Below, piece after piece: positions 19,724 through 27,961 of a stretch of 64,000 nucleotides of DNA; the stretch's first letter is position 1; every line of letters starts with the position of its first letter. Under the pieces are notes generated by a model that was not told the DNA's origin, made no database searches, and saw only the letters and a program-made list of their open reading frames with translations. Both the position numbers and the translations under genes were made by a program. Source of the DNA: Ancylobacter sonchi (lineage in GTDB: Bacteria; Pseudomonadota; Alphaproteobacteria; Rhizobiales; Xanthobacteraceae); contig NZ_JAHBGF010000028.1 in assembly GCF_018390695.1 (NCBI RefSeq), positions 372,001 through 436,000 on the forward strand, given 5' to 3'.

Positions 19724-20931
19724 GATCCTCCATAGGGTTCAAGCACCAGATCGCGGGTGACGATCACCCTCACGGGGAAGCCTGGCCGGATCGTCAGCGT
19801 CGGCGCAATTGTGAGCTGGCGGCGGACAATCTGCTGGCCGGCGTCATTGATTGTGTCCTGCCCGCCATTGCGGATCGCCTGGATCAAGCGATCATCATTG
19901 TCCACGGCGAGTTCGGCGCCGACGCTGAGCAGCGTCGAAAGGCCGGCCGCCTTGGCGAGATCCCACCAGTGATAATCGACGCCGTCCTGCAGGCCGGCAT
20001 ATCCCTCCGCATCAGCGCCAGGTTGCCGTTCTAGGACGATGCTGCGGCCATTCGGGAAGATCAGCCGGTTCCAGACGAGCAGAACGCGGCTCTGCCCGAA
20101 CTGCACGTTGTTGTCATACTGGCCGATGACGCGCGTGCCCTGCGGCACGAGCAGGATGCGGCCGGTCGGGCTATCATAGATGTTCTCGGTGACCTGCGCG
20201 GTGATCTGGCCCGGGAGGTCCGAACGGATGCCGGTGATCAGCGCCGCCGAGATGACCGCGCCCGCCTGCAGGATGTTCGGCGACGCCGGCGCGGCGACGC
20301 GATCGGCCGCGACAGTGCGCCGGTCGACCGGAGCGTTGAGGAACGCCTGCTGCCGCTCCTGAGCCGTTGGCGTCGCCGCCGGCGGCGCGAGGCCAAGGCT
20401 CGTTAGATCGGGCTGCGCCAGCGTCTGCGTGCTCGGCGTCGCCGGCGTCGTGGTGCGGGCTTCCGAGGCCGCAAACAGCCGGCTAGTCCGCGCCGTCTCG
20501 ATCTCCTGTAGGCGGCGCTGCTCTTCCGGGCTGATACCGGGCTGCACAGGCGCGACGCCGGGCGCCGGCACGGGCTGGCCGCGGTTCTGAGCGCTGACGA
20601 TCGGCCGGCCGAGATCGCCGGGCAATGGCGGCCCGAGCTGCGGCACGCCAGTATAGTCGCGCGGCAGGCCCTGGAGGCCGTCCGCCGTCGAGCGGTTGTC
20701 GGTCGAATAGAGTTCCTCGGGCGGCCGCCCACCGTTGCGGGTCTGGAGCGCGTAGACCAGCGCGCCGCCGAGGCCGAGGCTCGCTACCAGTCCGAGCCCA
20801 GCCAGCACCTTGCGCGACAGCCGCGTGACACGCGGAGCCTCGGCGCGCAACCGCATTGGGGCCGCCGCCTCCGGCGCCGATCCCGTCAGCGGCGCGCCGG
20901 CTTCCTCTTCCTCGTTCCGGTCATCGCTCAC
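19720..20931 (-). CDS. trbI: Conjugal transfer protein TrbI (VirB10-like)
   Basis: Envelope-spanning scaffold of the type IV secretion channel, 403 residues. It has a short cytoplasmic N-terminus, one membrane helix at about 42-62 (VLAGLGLVASLGLGGALVYA), a Pro/Gln-rich periplasmic linker, and the C-terminal TrbI/VirB10 domain (QAGAVISAALITGIRSDLPG to LVPQGTRVIGQYDN). Coupled by 4-bp overlaps to trbG upstream and to DUF2274 downstream. It looks intact. Confidence 0.93.
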   Translation of the reverse strand: MSDDRNEEEEAGAPLTGSAPEAAAPMRLRAEAPRVTRLSRKVLAGLGLVASLGLGGALVYALQTRNGGRPPEELYSTDNRSTADGLQGLPRDYTGVPQLGPPLPGDLGRPIVSAQNRGQPVPAPGVAPVQPGISPEEQRRLQEIETARTSRLFAASEARTTTPATPSTQTLAQPDLTSLGLAPPAATPTAQERQQAFLNAPVDRRTVAADRVAAPASPNILQAGAVISAALITGIRSDLPGQITAQVTENIYDSPTGRILLVPQGTRVIGQYDNNVQFGQSRVLLVWNRLIFPNGRSIVLERQPGADAEGYAGLQDGVDYHWWDLAKAAGLSTLLSVGAELAVDNDDRLIQAIRNGGQDTINDAGQQIVRRQLTIAPTLTIRPGFPVRVIVTRDLVLEPYGGS

Positions 20932-21956
20932 GACGCGGGCCTCCCGTCGGTGCGGCTGATCCGGACGCGCCTCTGGCTGTCGCCGGAGCCGAAGCGCAGC
21001 TCCGCGGCCGCGAAGAGCCGGTCGACGATCATGTAGTTGTTGCGGACCCGGTAGTTGACGAGTTCGGAGGTGTTGCCCTCGGCGCCGACAACGAAGAGCG
21101 GCGGCATTTCGCCCTGACCGATGCCCCGGGGGAATTCGATGAAGACCTGCCGGCCGTCGTCATAGGCGCGCAGCGGACGCCACGCAGCGCGGTCGCCCGT
21201 CACCTCGTAGCGGAAATTGATGCGCGAGAGATCGACGCCGGTGGCAACTGGCTGGCTTGCCTGCGCCTCGGCGTTCTGGCGGCGAAGGGCAATGAGTTGG
21301 TCCTGCGGATACTGCCAGGAGACCGAGGCCATATAGGTGCGCTCGGTTGAGCGCAGTTCCATGTGGTAGGTGCGCAGATTGGTATTGATGACGAGATTGG
21401 TCATCAGCTCGGCTCGTGTCGGCTTCACCAGGATGTGGACCTGCAGCGTCGCGCCGGAACCGCTCTGGGTGTCGCCAATGATCCAGCGCACGGTATCGCC
21501 GGCGGCCACAGGCCCGGAGCCGACGAGTTGCTCGCCGGGTTGGAGCGCGATGTCGGTTATCTGACCGACTGCGGTGTAGACCTGATAGAGCGCCCCTTGC
21601 GTGAAGGGATAGACTTGCATCGAGTTGATAAAGCCGTCGCGCACCGGCTGGATGCGGGCGGCGGCATTGGCTTGGTTGATGCGGGCCGTGGGATCGGCCG
21701 GTTCGGGCGCGCGCCGCGACTCCTCGACGGGTTTCATCTGCCCGGGCAGCGGCAGCGGCCTCGGCAGTTCGACCACCCGCACCGGCGCTGGTGGGTCGAC
21801 CGTCTGCACCGCGGCCGGCGCGTCGTCGTAGCTAATCTCAGGAGGCTTCTGCGTCGTCGCGCAGCCGGCAAGCGCCGTCGCGGAAAGCAGCAAAGCCGTC
21901 AGTGTGTGAGAACGTAAAGCCGGTTCTCCGGCTTTACGGAAAATCGGTATCGTCAT
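20928..21956 (-). CDS. trbG: Conjugal transfer protein TrbG (VirB9-like)
   Basis: Outer-membrane-associated ring component of the T4SS, 342 residues. The start at 21956 overlaps the trbF stop (ATGA). The N-terminus has a signal sequence with a lipobox-like LLLSATALAGC, so it may be a lipoprotein, which is unusual since lipoprotein status more often belongs to VirB7. The TrbG/VirB9 domain follows (RINFRYEV, RPLRAYDDGRQVFIEFP, NYRVRNNYMIVDRLF). An 11-bp perfect hairpin lies within the first codons. Confidence 0.92.
   Translation of the reverse strand: MTIPIFRKAGEPALRSHTLTALLLSATALAGCATTQKPPEISYDDAPAAVQTVDPPAPVRVVELPRPLPLPGQMKPVEESRRAPEPADPTARINQANAAARIQPVRDGFINSMQVYPFTQGALYQVYTAVGQITDIALQPGEQLVGSGPVAAGDTVRWIIGDTQSGSGATLQVHILVKPTRAELMTNLVINTNLRTYHMELRSTERTYMASVSWQYPQDQLIALRRQNAEAQASQPVATGVDLSRINFRYEVTGDRAAWRPLRAYDDGRQVFIEFPRGIGQGEMPPLFVVGAEGNTSELVNYRVRNNYMIVDRLFAAAELRFGSGDSQRRVRISRTDGRPAS
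21913..21938. repeat. 11-bp perfect hairpin inside the trbG leader codons
   Basis: CGTAAAGCCGG (21913-21923) and its exact inverse (21928-21938) are separated by a 4-nt loop, about 18-43 nt into trbG. It could form a stable mRNA hairpin limiting trbG translation, or be a small inserted palindromic element, as it encodes the polar FRKAGEPALR just before the hydrophobic signal core. Confidence 0.7.
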
Positions 21957-22636
21957 TGCCCCAGCTCCCGTGACCATGAAATTGCGTTGACGTAGATCCC
22001 CAGCGGATTGGCGCGCAGCCGGTCGGCGTTGCGCGGAATCTGGACGACGATGGTGAGGATCGCCGTCCATCGGGTCGTTTCGGCGAGTTGGCCGTTTTCG
22101 TAGCGGCGCTCGCTCCATGCGACCCGGAAGCTGTCGGGAGACGCGCGGATCACGCTCGAGACGTCGACGGCGATCTGCTGGCGGCCCACCTTGGTGAAGG
22201 GATCGTTCGCGCGCGCGTAGTCGTTGAGCGCGGCTGCTCCCCGGTCCGTCGTGAAGTCATAGGCGCGCAGCCAGTTTTGGCGGACGATGATGGCGTCCGC
22301 CGGGATCGAACGGACCTGCTCGATGAAGCGCGCGAGGTGGAACGCGATCTGGGGGTCGGTCGGTTGGTAGTCCGCCGTCGCCGACGCGATCGCTTGGGCC
22401 TGGCCGAGCCGGTCGGTCTGAACAACCCAGGGAACGACAGTGCCGCGCGCCGACTGCCAGACCAGCGCCGCCGCGAATCCCGCCGACAGGAAAAGTGAGC
22501 CGAACGCCATGTAGCGCCAGTTGTGCGCCTGGACGCGGGCCGAGCCGATGCGGTCATCCCAGACCTGCGCGGCGCGCTGATACGGCGTTTCGGGTTCGGG
22601 AGCTTTTCCATAGTGGGTAGAGGGTCGTCGAAACAT
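21953..22636 (-). CDS. trbF: Conjugal transfer protein TrbF (VirB8-like)
   Basis: Inner-membrane T4SS assembly factor, 227 residues. A short cytoplasmic N-terminus (TPYQRAAQVWDDRIGSARVQ) is followed by one helix at about 42-62 and a periplasmic VirB8-like domain. A conserved block is RRYENGQLAETTRWTAIL. The start overlaps the trbL stop by one base and the stop overlaps the trbG start by four. Intact. Confidence 0.92.
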   Translation of the reverse strand: MFRRPSTHYGKAPEPETPYQRAAQVWDDRIGSARVQAHNWRYMAFGSLFLSAGFAAALVWQSARGTVVPWVVQTDRLGQAQAIASATADYQPTDPQIAFHLARFIEQVRSIPADAIIVRQNWLRAYDFTTDRGAAALNDYARANDPFTKVGRQQIAVDVSSVIRASPDSFRVAWSERRYENGQLAETTRWTAILTIVVQIPRNADRLRANPLGIYVNAISWSRELGQ

Positions 22637-23994
22637 CAGCGGTCACCTTCGGAGAGATTGATGGAGGAGCCGCCGCCGTGGCTGTCGCCGCTGCGCACAG
22701 CATGAACCGTGGTCGAGACGGCGTGGCTCATCTGTTGAGAGCGCTTCATGCGGCGGGCCCAGGCCGGCGGCTGATCGCCGCCGCCGGCAGGGCTTGGCGC
22801 TGCGTCGTTGGCGGCTTCGCCGACACTGCCCATGGTCGAGGAGCCCCCGGTCGCCTCGAAGGCGGCGCGGGCTCCGCTCGAGAAGCTGGAGCGCATGCTC
22901 GATGACGCACGTTCGGCGGCGCGTCGCAGCGGCGATGTGGCGGCCGAGCCAGCGGCGCGGGCGACCCCGCCCAGGCCGCTCGCCACGCCCGAGGCGCCCG
23001 TCTGCCCTGCAGCGCCCAGGCTGTGTGCAGTCGATGCGCCGCCCGCCAGTGCCGCACCGCCACGGGCTGCTGCGGCTGCGCCGCCCGCCAGCGCCGCGCC
23101 GCCGGAGGCGACGGCGCCGACTGTGGCGGCGCCCGCTGCGACCATGCCGCCTGCAGCGAGCCCAGTGCCGACCGCGGCGCCGGCGCCGAGCTGCGGACCG
23201 CCGGACACGAGGCCGTTGGCGATGCCAGGACCAAATATGCCGAGGCCGAGCAGCGTCAGCGCCGCAAGCACGATCGCCATCGCCTCGTCGATCGTCGGCG
23301 TCCGGCCGCCAAAGCCGGCAGTGAATTCGGAGAAGAGGCTCGACCCGATACCGATGATGACGCCGAGAACCAGCACCTTGATGCCGGAGGAAATCACGTT
23401 GCCGAGCACGCGCTCGGCCATGAAGGCGCTCTTTCCGAAGAGGCCGAAGGGAATCAGCACGAAGCCGGCGAGCGTGGTCAGCTTGAATTCGATCAGCGTG
23501 ACGAAGAGCTGGATCGCGAGGATAAAGAAGGCGAGCAGCACGAGCGCCCAGGCCAGCAGCATCACTGCGATCTGAATGAAGTTTTCGAAGAAACTCCAGT
23601 AACCCATGAGATCGGATATGGAATCGAGCAGCGGCCGGCCAGCATCGAGCCCCGTCTGCGCGACGCGGCCGGGCCGCATCATGTCGGCGACCGTGAAGCC
23701 AGTCCCGGATGCCTTCAGCCCGAGCCCGGCGAAGCTCTCGAAGATGATGCGGGCGAGGTTGTTCCAGTTGCCGATCAGGTAGGCGAAGACGCCGACGAAG
23801 AGCGTCTTCTTGACCAGGCGCGCCATGATGTCGTCGTCGGCGCCCCAGCTCCAGAACAGCGCGGCGAGCGTCACGTCGATCACGATCAGGGTGGTGGCGA
23901 TGAAGGCCACTTCGCCGCTGAGGAGGCCAAAGCCGCTATCGATGTAGCGGGTGAAGACCTCCAGGAAATGGTCGATGACGCCCGTGCCGCCCAT
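22636..23994 (-). CDS. trbL: Conjugal transfer protein TrbL (VirB6-like)
   Basis: Polytopic inner-membrane channel component, 452 residues, with about 6-7 transmembrane helices in the first 290 residues (e.g. GEVAFIATTLIVIDVTLAAL, LWSWGADDD region). A long Gly/Ala-rich then Ser/Arg-rich hydrophilic tail follows, as is typical of TrbL. It starts 4 bp after the trbK-like stop in the same strand direction and overlaps trbF. Intact. Confidence 0.92.
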   Translation of the reverse strand: MGGTGVIDHFLEVFTRYIDSGFGLLSGEVAFIATTLIVIDVTLAALFWSWGADDDIMARLVKKTLFVGVFAYLIGNWNNLARIIFESFAGLGLKASGTGFTVADMMRPGRVAQTGLDAGRPLLDSISDLMGYWSFFENFIQIAVMLLAWALVLLAFFILAIQLFVTLIEFKLTTLAGFVLIPFGLFGKSAFMAERVLGNVISSGIKVLVLGVIIGIGSSLFSEFTAGFGGRTPTIDEAMAIVLAALTLLGLGIFGPGIANGLVSGGPQLGAGAAVGTGLAAGGMVAAGAATVGAVASGGAALAGGAAAAARGGAALAGGASTAHSLGAAGQTGASGVASGLGGVARAAGSAATSPLRRAAERASSSMRSSFSSGARAAFEATGGSSTMGSVGEAANDAAPSPAGGGDQPPAWARRMKRSQQMSHAVSTTVHAVRSGDSHGGGSSINLSEGDR

Positions 23995-23998
23995 GATC

Positions 23999-24385
23999 TC
24001 AACGCGCCTCGTTCGTGTGGGAGTCGGTCGCTGGCGCGGTCTCGTTGACCGCGGGGGCGCGCGGGGCCAGAGGGTTCTGCGGCTGGCCCTGCGGACCTGG
24101 CGCTTGCGGTGCCGGCTGCGGCTGCAAGGCCTGCGAGGATTTCAGGAAGCGGTCGCGGTTGTCTGCCCAGGCCTGAAGGCAGGCTGGATCACGGGTCCCG
24201 GCTTCCCCGAACTGCTGGCAGCGCCGCAGCTCGGCTTTGAGCGGGTCGACGCCGGTCTCGGCCGCCGCGGCGACGCTGCGATACAGCGGCGGTTCGTCCT
24301 TGCGGGAGAGTTCGATGGCCGTCGCCGTGATCGCGAAGGTCACGAAACCGATGGCGCCGATACGCGCGAGCAACTTACCGTCCAT
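23999..24385 (-). CDS. trbK: TrbK-like putative entry exclusion protein
   Basis: 128-residue protein between trbJ and trbL, the position of the alternative TrbK family. It has a single N-terminal membrane helix (LARIGAIGFVTFAITATAIE), a short conserved region with two cysteines (LRRCQQFGEAGTRDPACLQAW), and a Pro/Gln-rich tail. Entry exclusion would block redundant transfer into a cell already carrying the element. Start at 24385 chosen because the longer reading adds only unconserved residues overlapping trbJ. Confidence 0.75.
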   Translation of the reverse strand: MDGKLLARIGAIGFVTFAITATAIELSRKDEPPLYRSVAAAAETGVDPLKAELRRCQQFGEAGTRDPACLQAWADNRDRFLKSSQALQPQPAPQAPGPQGQPQNPLAPRAPAVNETAPATDSHTNEAR

Positions 24386-24395
24386 CGCCGCGCCC

Positions 24396-25160
24396 TCAGT
24401 TGCTGCCGGGGAACATCTGCGCATTGCCGGACTGGTAGCCGACGCCCGGGGTCAGGAAGCGGCGGCGCTGCTCGCGACCCTGTTCGGCGGCGGCCGACCG
24501 CTCGGCCTCGGCGAGCGCCTGGGCCCGGCCGTTGGCCGAGACGACGGCGGTGAGGTCGGCGAGTTGCTGGGCCTGGAGCGCGAGGAGCTGGTTGCCGGCC
24601 TGCGTCGCCTGCAAGGCTCCGGTGGCGCCTTGGCTCTGTCCGACCAGCGCCGACATCTGCGTACGGTTGGTATCGATGTTGCCGACGACGCCGGCCTGCA
24701 CGCGCATCGCGTCCTGCAGGCTTGAAACGGTGTTGTTCCAGCGCTCTTTCGCCTGAGCGACGAGCTGCTGATCGGAGGCGCTCATCGACGCGCTGCCGGC
24801 CCCGTAGTTCGTATTGAACGCCTGGTCGATGTTCTGGACGTTATAGGCGATGCCCTGCGCTTGCTGAAGGAGCTGCTGGGTCCGCTGCACTGACTGCTGA
24901 AGCTGCTGAAGCGACGAAAATGGAAGGCTGGCGAGGTTTCGCGCCTGATTGATCAGGGACTGCGCCTCGTTCTGCAGAGAAGTGATTTGGTTGTTGATCT
25001 GCTGCAACGCGCGAGCCGCCTGCAGCACGTTTTGCGCATAGTTGGTTGGGTCGTAGACGATGATGGCTTGGGCAGGCGTCGCGAAAACTGGCGCGAGCGC
25101 GGCAGGAGCCGCGAGCAGTGCAGCAGCGAATCGCGCTGCGCGGTAACGGCGCAATTTCAT
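24396..25160 (-). CDS. trbJ: Conjugal transfer protein TrbJ (VirB5-like)
   Basis: Secreted minor pilus or adhesin component, 254 residues. A signal peptide (residues 1-29, ending ATPAQA) is followed by IIVYDPTNYAQNVLQAARAL and a long Gln-rich coiled-coil region. The ATG at 25160 overlaps the trbE stop (ATGA), which fixes the start. Intact, although its upstream partner is truncated. Confidence 0.9.
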   Translation of the reverse strand: MKLRRYRAARFAAALLAAPAALAPVFATPAQAIIVYDPTNYAQNVLQAARALQQINNQITSLQNEAQSLINQARNLASLPFSSLQQLQQSVQRTQQLLQQAQGIAYNVQNIDQAFNTNYGAGSASMSASDQQLVAQAKERWNNTVSSLQDAMRVQAGVVGNIDTNRTQMSALVGQSQGATGALQATQAGNQLLALQAQQLADLTAVVSANGRAQALAEAERSAAAEQGREQRRRFLTPGVGYQSGNAQMFPGSN

Positions 25161-26150
25161 GATGGTGTCTCCAGGTTGGTGAGGTTGGGAATGAGGTCGG
25201 CCGCCCACGCGACGCCGCGATGGCGCAGCCACGCTGCGAGGAAGCCCTCGCGTCCGTGCTCGGTGACGATCCGGTCTATGGCGGCTTGGTCGGTCTTGGA
25301 GGATGCCGCGCAGAGCGCGAGCGCGACGTCGGCGAGGCCCAGCTCGAACAGCCGGTTGCCGCGACGGCTCTGGCAGTAATAGTCCCGCTTGGGCATGGCC
25401 CTGGCGAGGATCTCGATCTGCCGATCGTTGAGGCCGAAGCGGCGGTAGATCGCGGTGATCTGCGGCTCGATCGCCCGTTCGTTCGGCAGCAGCAGCCGGG
25501 TCTGGCAGCTCTCGATGATGGCGGGCGCGATCGCCGATCCGTCGATGTCGGACAGCGACTGGGTAGCGAAGACGACGCTTGCGTTCTTCTTGCGCAGCGT
25601 CTTCAGCCACTCGCGGAGCTGGCCGGCGAAGCCTTCGTCGTCGAGGGCGAGCCAGCCTTCGTCGACGATGATCAGCGTCGGCTCGCCGTTAAGCCGGTCC
25701 TCGATGCGGTGGAAGAGATAGGCGAGCACCGCCGGAGCCGCGGCCGTCCCTATCAAGCCTTCCGTTTCGAAGGCCTGGACGGTTGCGACGCCGAGATGCT
25801 CGCTCTCGGCATCGAGCAACCGGCCGTAGGGCCCGCCGACGCAGTACGGCCGCAGCGCCTGCTTCAGGTCGTTCGATTGCAGCAGCACCGCGAGGCCCGT
25901 CAGGGTGCGCTCGCCGATCGGCGCGCTCGCCAGCGACGACAGCGCCGTCCAGATCAGCTCCTTGACCTCGGGCGTGACCTGAATGTTTTCGCGCATCAGG
26001 ATCGCGACGATCCAGTCGGCGGCCCAGGCACGCTCTGCCGCCTCGTCGATCCGAGAGAGCGGCTGTAGCGCGACGCTGTCGGCGGAGCCCTCGGTCAGGC
26101 CACCGCCGAGATCGTGCCAGTCGCCGCCCATGGCGATGGCGGCGGGAGTG
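25157..26150 (-). pseudogene. trbE: Truncated trbE (VirB4-like ATPase), C-terminal half only
   Basis: Encodes the C-terminal ~330 residues of the conjugation ATPase TrbE (normally about 800). Homology starts at AAIAMGGDWHDLGGGL; the N-terminal domain and the Walker A P-loop that should lie just before are absent. Walker B (TLIIVDEGWLALDD) and the RKKNASVVFATQS block remain. An in-frame ATG at 26173 exists, but the first residues come from foreign sequence that, on the other strand, encodes the AbiEi antitoxin. The operon thus has no functional trbE, and trbB-D are gone too. Confidence 0.88.
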
Positions 26151-26675
26151 ACCGCGGCCACCATGAGCCGCATGGAGCGGGATGGCGAGGTGCTCCGGCT
26201 TGCGCGAGGGCTTTATCAACTCCCCGATGCGCCGCTCGACGCCCACCACAGTCTCGCAGAGGCAGCGAAACGCGTGCCCAAGGGTGTGATCTGCCTCGTC
26301 TCGGCCCTCGCGTTCCATCAACTTACCGATCAACTCCCAAGGCAGGTGTGGATCGCCATTGGCCAAAAGGATTGGGCTCCCAAAGCTGATGGCGCGCCGG
26401 TTCGGCTGGTGCGGTTCACGGACCGCCTGCTCACGGAGGGCGTTGAATCCCATACCATCGAGGGCGTGCCCGTAAAGGTTTTCGGCGTCGCCAAGACGAT
26501 TGCCGACTGCTTCCGGTATCGGAACAAGATCGGCCTGTCGGTGGCGATTGAAGGGCTCCAGGAGGCGCTGCGTCAACGCAAGACGACGCCTGGCGAGATT
26601 GCCAGGCAGGCCGAGCGAGGGGCGGTCGCTACGATCATTCGACCCTATCTCGAGGCGCTTACCGCCAATGGCTAA
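26130..26675 (+). CDS. AbiEi-type antitoxin (type IV toxin-antitoxin system)
   Basis: DNA-binding antitoxin of an AbiE-like system, about 181 residues. A winged-helix N-terminus (GVTAATMSRMERDGEVLRLA, then RGLYQLPD) is followed by the AbiEi C-terminal antitoxin domain (VSALAFHQLTDQLP, VFGVAKTIADCFRYRNKIG). The usual first ~30 residues ahead of the winged helix are short, and the start region overlaps the trbE remnant on the opposite strand, so the N-terminus may be clipped by the junction. It overlaps the toxin gene by 8 bp, the normal coupling. Such systems give phage defence by abortive infection or stabilise mobile elements. Confidence 0.8.
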   Translation: MAMAAGVTAATMSRMERDGEVLRLARGLYQLPDAPLDAHHSLAEAAKRVPKGVICLVSALAFHQLTDQLPRQVWIAIGQKDWAPKADGAPVRLVRFTDRLLTEGVESHTIEGVPVKVFGVAKTIADCFRYRNKIGLSVAIEGLQEALRQRKTTPGEIARQAERGAVATIIRPYLEALTANG

Positions 26676-27720
26676 GGAGCTCAAGAATATCGGCGCCTCG
26701 GTTCGCGCCCGCCTGCTGCAACTCGCTAAGGCAAGCGGCCAGAGCTTCGATCTCGTTCTGACGCGCTTTGCCCTCGAACGGCTACTGTTCCGGCTCGGCC
26801 AATCACCGCATGCGGACCGCTTCGTCCTAAAAGGCGCAATGCTGATGATGAGTTGGTTCGAGGATCCACATCGTGGCACGCGCGATCTCGATCTGTTGGG
26901 CTTCGGCGATCCTGAACCCGAGTCGATGCTGGCGACATTCCGCGAAATCCTGGCGCAGGAAGCTACCGACGGCGTGGAATTCGACGTCGACGCACTCCGG
27001 GTCGATCGTATCCGTGAAGAGCTGGAATATGGCGGACTGCGACTGCGGACAACGGCCTCGATCAGCGGCGCCCGCATCGGTCTGACGATCGACATCGGCT
27101 TTGGCGATGCGATGGAGCCTGGAGCCGAGATGTTGGATTATCCCTCCATGCTGGAATTTCCTGCCCCACGGCTGCGAGCCTATGCGCGCGAGACGGTCAT
27201 TGCCGAGAAGTTCCAGGCGATGGTCGCGCTAGGGCGTGCCAACAGCCGGATGAAGGACTTCTATGACATCTGGATTCTCAGCAGGTCGTTCAGCTTCGAC
27301 GACGACAGGCTGGCGCGGGCGATCGCGGCCACCTTCGCGCGGCGCGAGACGGCAATTCCGGAAAATCTGCCAGATGCACTGACGCCAGCTTTCGCAGCGG
27401 ATGACCAAAAGCAGCGTCAATGGCGCGCCTTCATCAAGGACGTCGCGCACAATCCGGGCGAGTTCGCTGATGTCGTGGGAGATATAGCCGAATTGCCGAG
27501 AGCGAGGCCGGTCTGGTGCTGCTCGAGCCGCCGATCGACGTTCCGGGCTTCGTCAAGCTGGCGGTCTGGCACGAGCGCACCCATCGCGATGCCGGCCACC
27601 GCTGGGTCCGCGCGCTGCTGTTCGAAACCTGTGGCTGTCTCGAAGCCGCCGAAGCCGGCTCACGTTCCTTGCCCCGGCATGGCCGTGCCGATCCTCGGCC
27701 ATCGTCCTCGCGCGCGGTAG
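26668..27720 (+). CDS. AbiEii-type nucleotidyltransferase toxin with altered C-terminus
   Basis: Toxin of the AbiEi/AbiEii pair, a DNA polymerase beta-like nucleotidyltransferase. Family motifs are visible: FVLKGAMLMM, then RGTRDLDLLG (active-site Asp pair, near residue 75), a third acidic position in LTIDIGFGD, and ETVIAEKFQAMVALGRANSR then MKDFYDIW. Homology runs to about residue 275 (FADVVGDIAEL). The frame then continues for some 75 residues in DNA that, in another frame, is a LysR tail, so the last residues of the toxin have been replaced. Whether it is active is uncertain, though all catalytic motifs precede the junction. Confidence 0.8.
   Translation: MAKELKNIGASVRARLLQLAKASGQSFDLVLTRFALERLLFRLGQSPHADRFVLKGAMLMMSWFEDPHRGTRDLDLLGFGDPEPESMLATFREILAQEATDGVEFDVDALRVDRIREELEYGGLRLRTTASISGARIGLTIDIGFGDAMEPGAEMLDYPSMLEFPAPRLRAYARETVIAEKFQAMVALGRANSRMKDFYDIWILSRSFSFDDDRLARAIAATFARRETAIPENLPDALTPAFAADDQKQRQWRAFIKDVAHNPGEFADVVGDIAELPRARPVWCCSSRRSTFRASSSWRSGTSAPIAMPATAGSARCCSKPVAVSKPPKPAHVPCPGMAVPILGHRPRAR
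27486..27640 (+). pseudogene. LysR-family C-terminal fragment
   Basis: A frame different from the toxin's encodes the last strand-helix unit of a LysR effector domain (AGLVLLEPPIDVPGFVKLA, then VWHERTHRDAGHRWVR). No helix-turn-helix or effector core precedes it, so about 85 percent of the gene is missing. It marks a recombination junction with the toxin gene near 27490. The DNA from here to 27800 has no gene and probably spans the right edge of the element. Confidence 0.7.
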
Positions 27721-27961
27721 CGCGGTAGCTCAGATCGCGGCGTCCGGGTTGATAGCGGGGCAGGGGAGGCGGGACAAAGCATTCGCCCGGCGAGAAAACC
27801 AGCAGTCGACCTCAGAATAAATCCTAGAAATTTTGAAATGTTACGTCGATGTCGACAAGCCGATCGCCCCACATGTTGCGTGTTTGAAAATTCGGAAAAG
27901 TGATTATCTTGGCGTGTTCCGATCCGAAGGGGTCGAAGTGGCGACGGCCACGGAGGGTGTC
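27721..27961. other. Gap between element and DUF3300 gene
   Basis: About 240 bases, AT-richer around 27805-27910, probably holding the promoter of the DUF3300 gene and the right edge of the element. A duplicate of the guaA 3' end or of the tRNA-Leu fragment was looked for here and not seen. Confidence 0.4.

Larger units (their letters stand above)
12969..27800. mobile_element. Degraded, mosaic integrative and conjugative element next to guaA
   Basis: Roughly 14.8 kb bounded on the left by the guaA stop and on the right, less exactly, by the 110-bp gap before the DUF3300 gene. It holds a P4-type tyrosine recombinase, an AlpA-like regulator, a tRNA-Leu 3' fragment, a LysR-regulated metabolic cargo, half of a Ti-type trb conjugation operon, an AbiE-type toxin-antitoxin pair and LysR gene fragments. 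Base composition is less GC-rich than the flanks, most visibly at 12970-15220. trbB, trbC, trbD, traG, relaxase and replication genes are missing and trbE is truncated, so self-transfer is lost. No second copy of the guaA end was found by eye at the right edge. Confidence 0.8.

Noticed and set aside
25983..26129. Longer start for the AbiEi gene
   Set aside because: The extra residues are antisense to recognisable trbE codons; homology to AbiEi only begins after 26130.
12969..27800. CRISPR array or restriction-modification genes
   Set aside because: No regularly spaced repeats and no methyltransferase or nuclease motifs apart from the AbiEii-type nucleotidyltransferase.
27600..27960. Right attachment site repeating the guaA 3' end
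   Set aside because: No convincing direct repeat of the last guaA codons was found; only a few scattered bases match.
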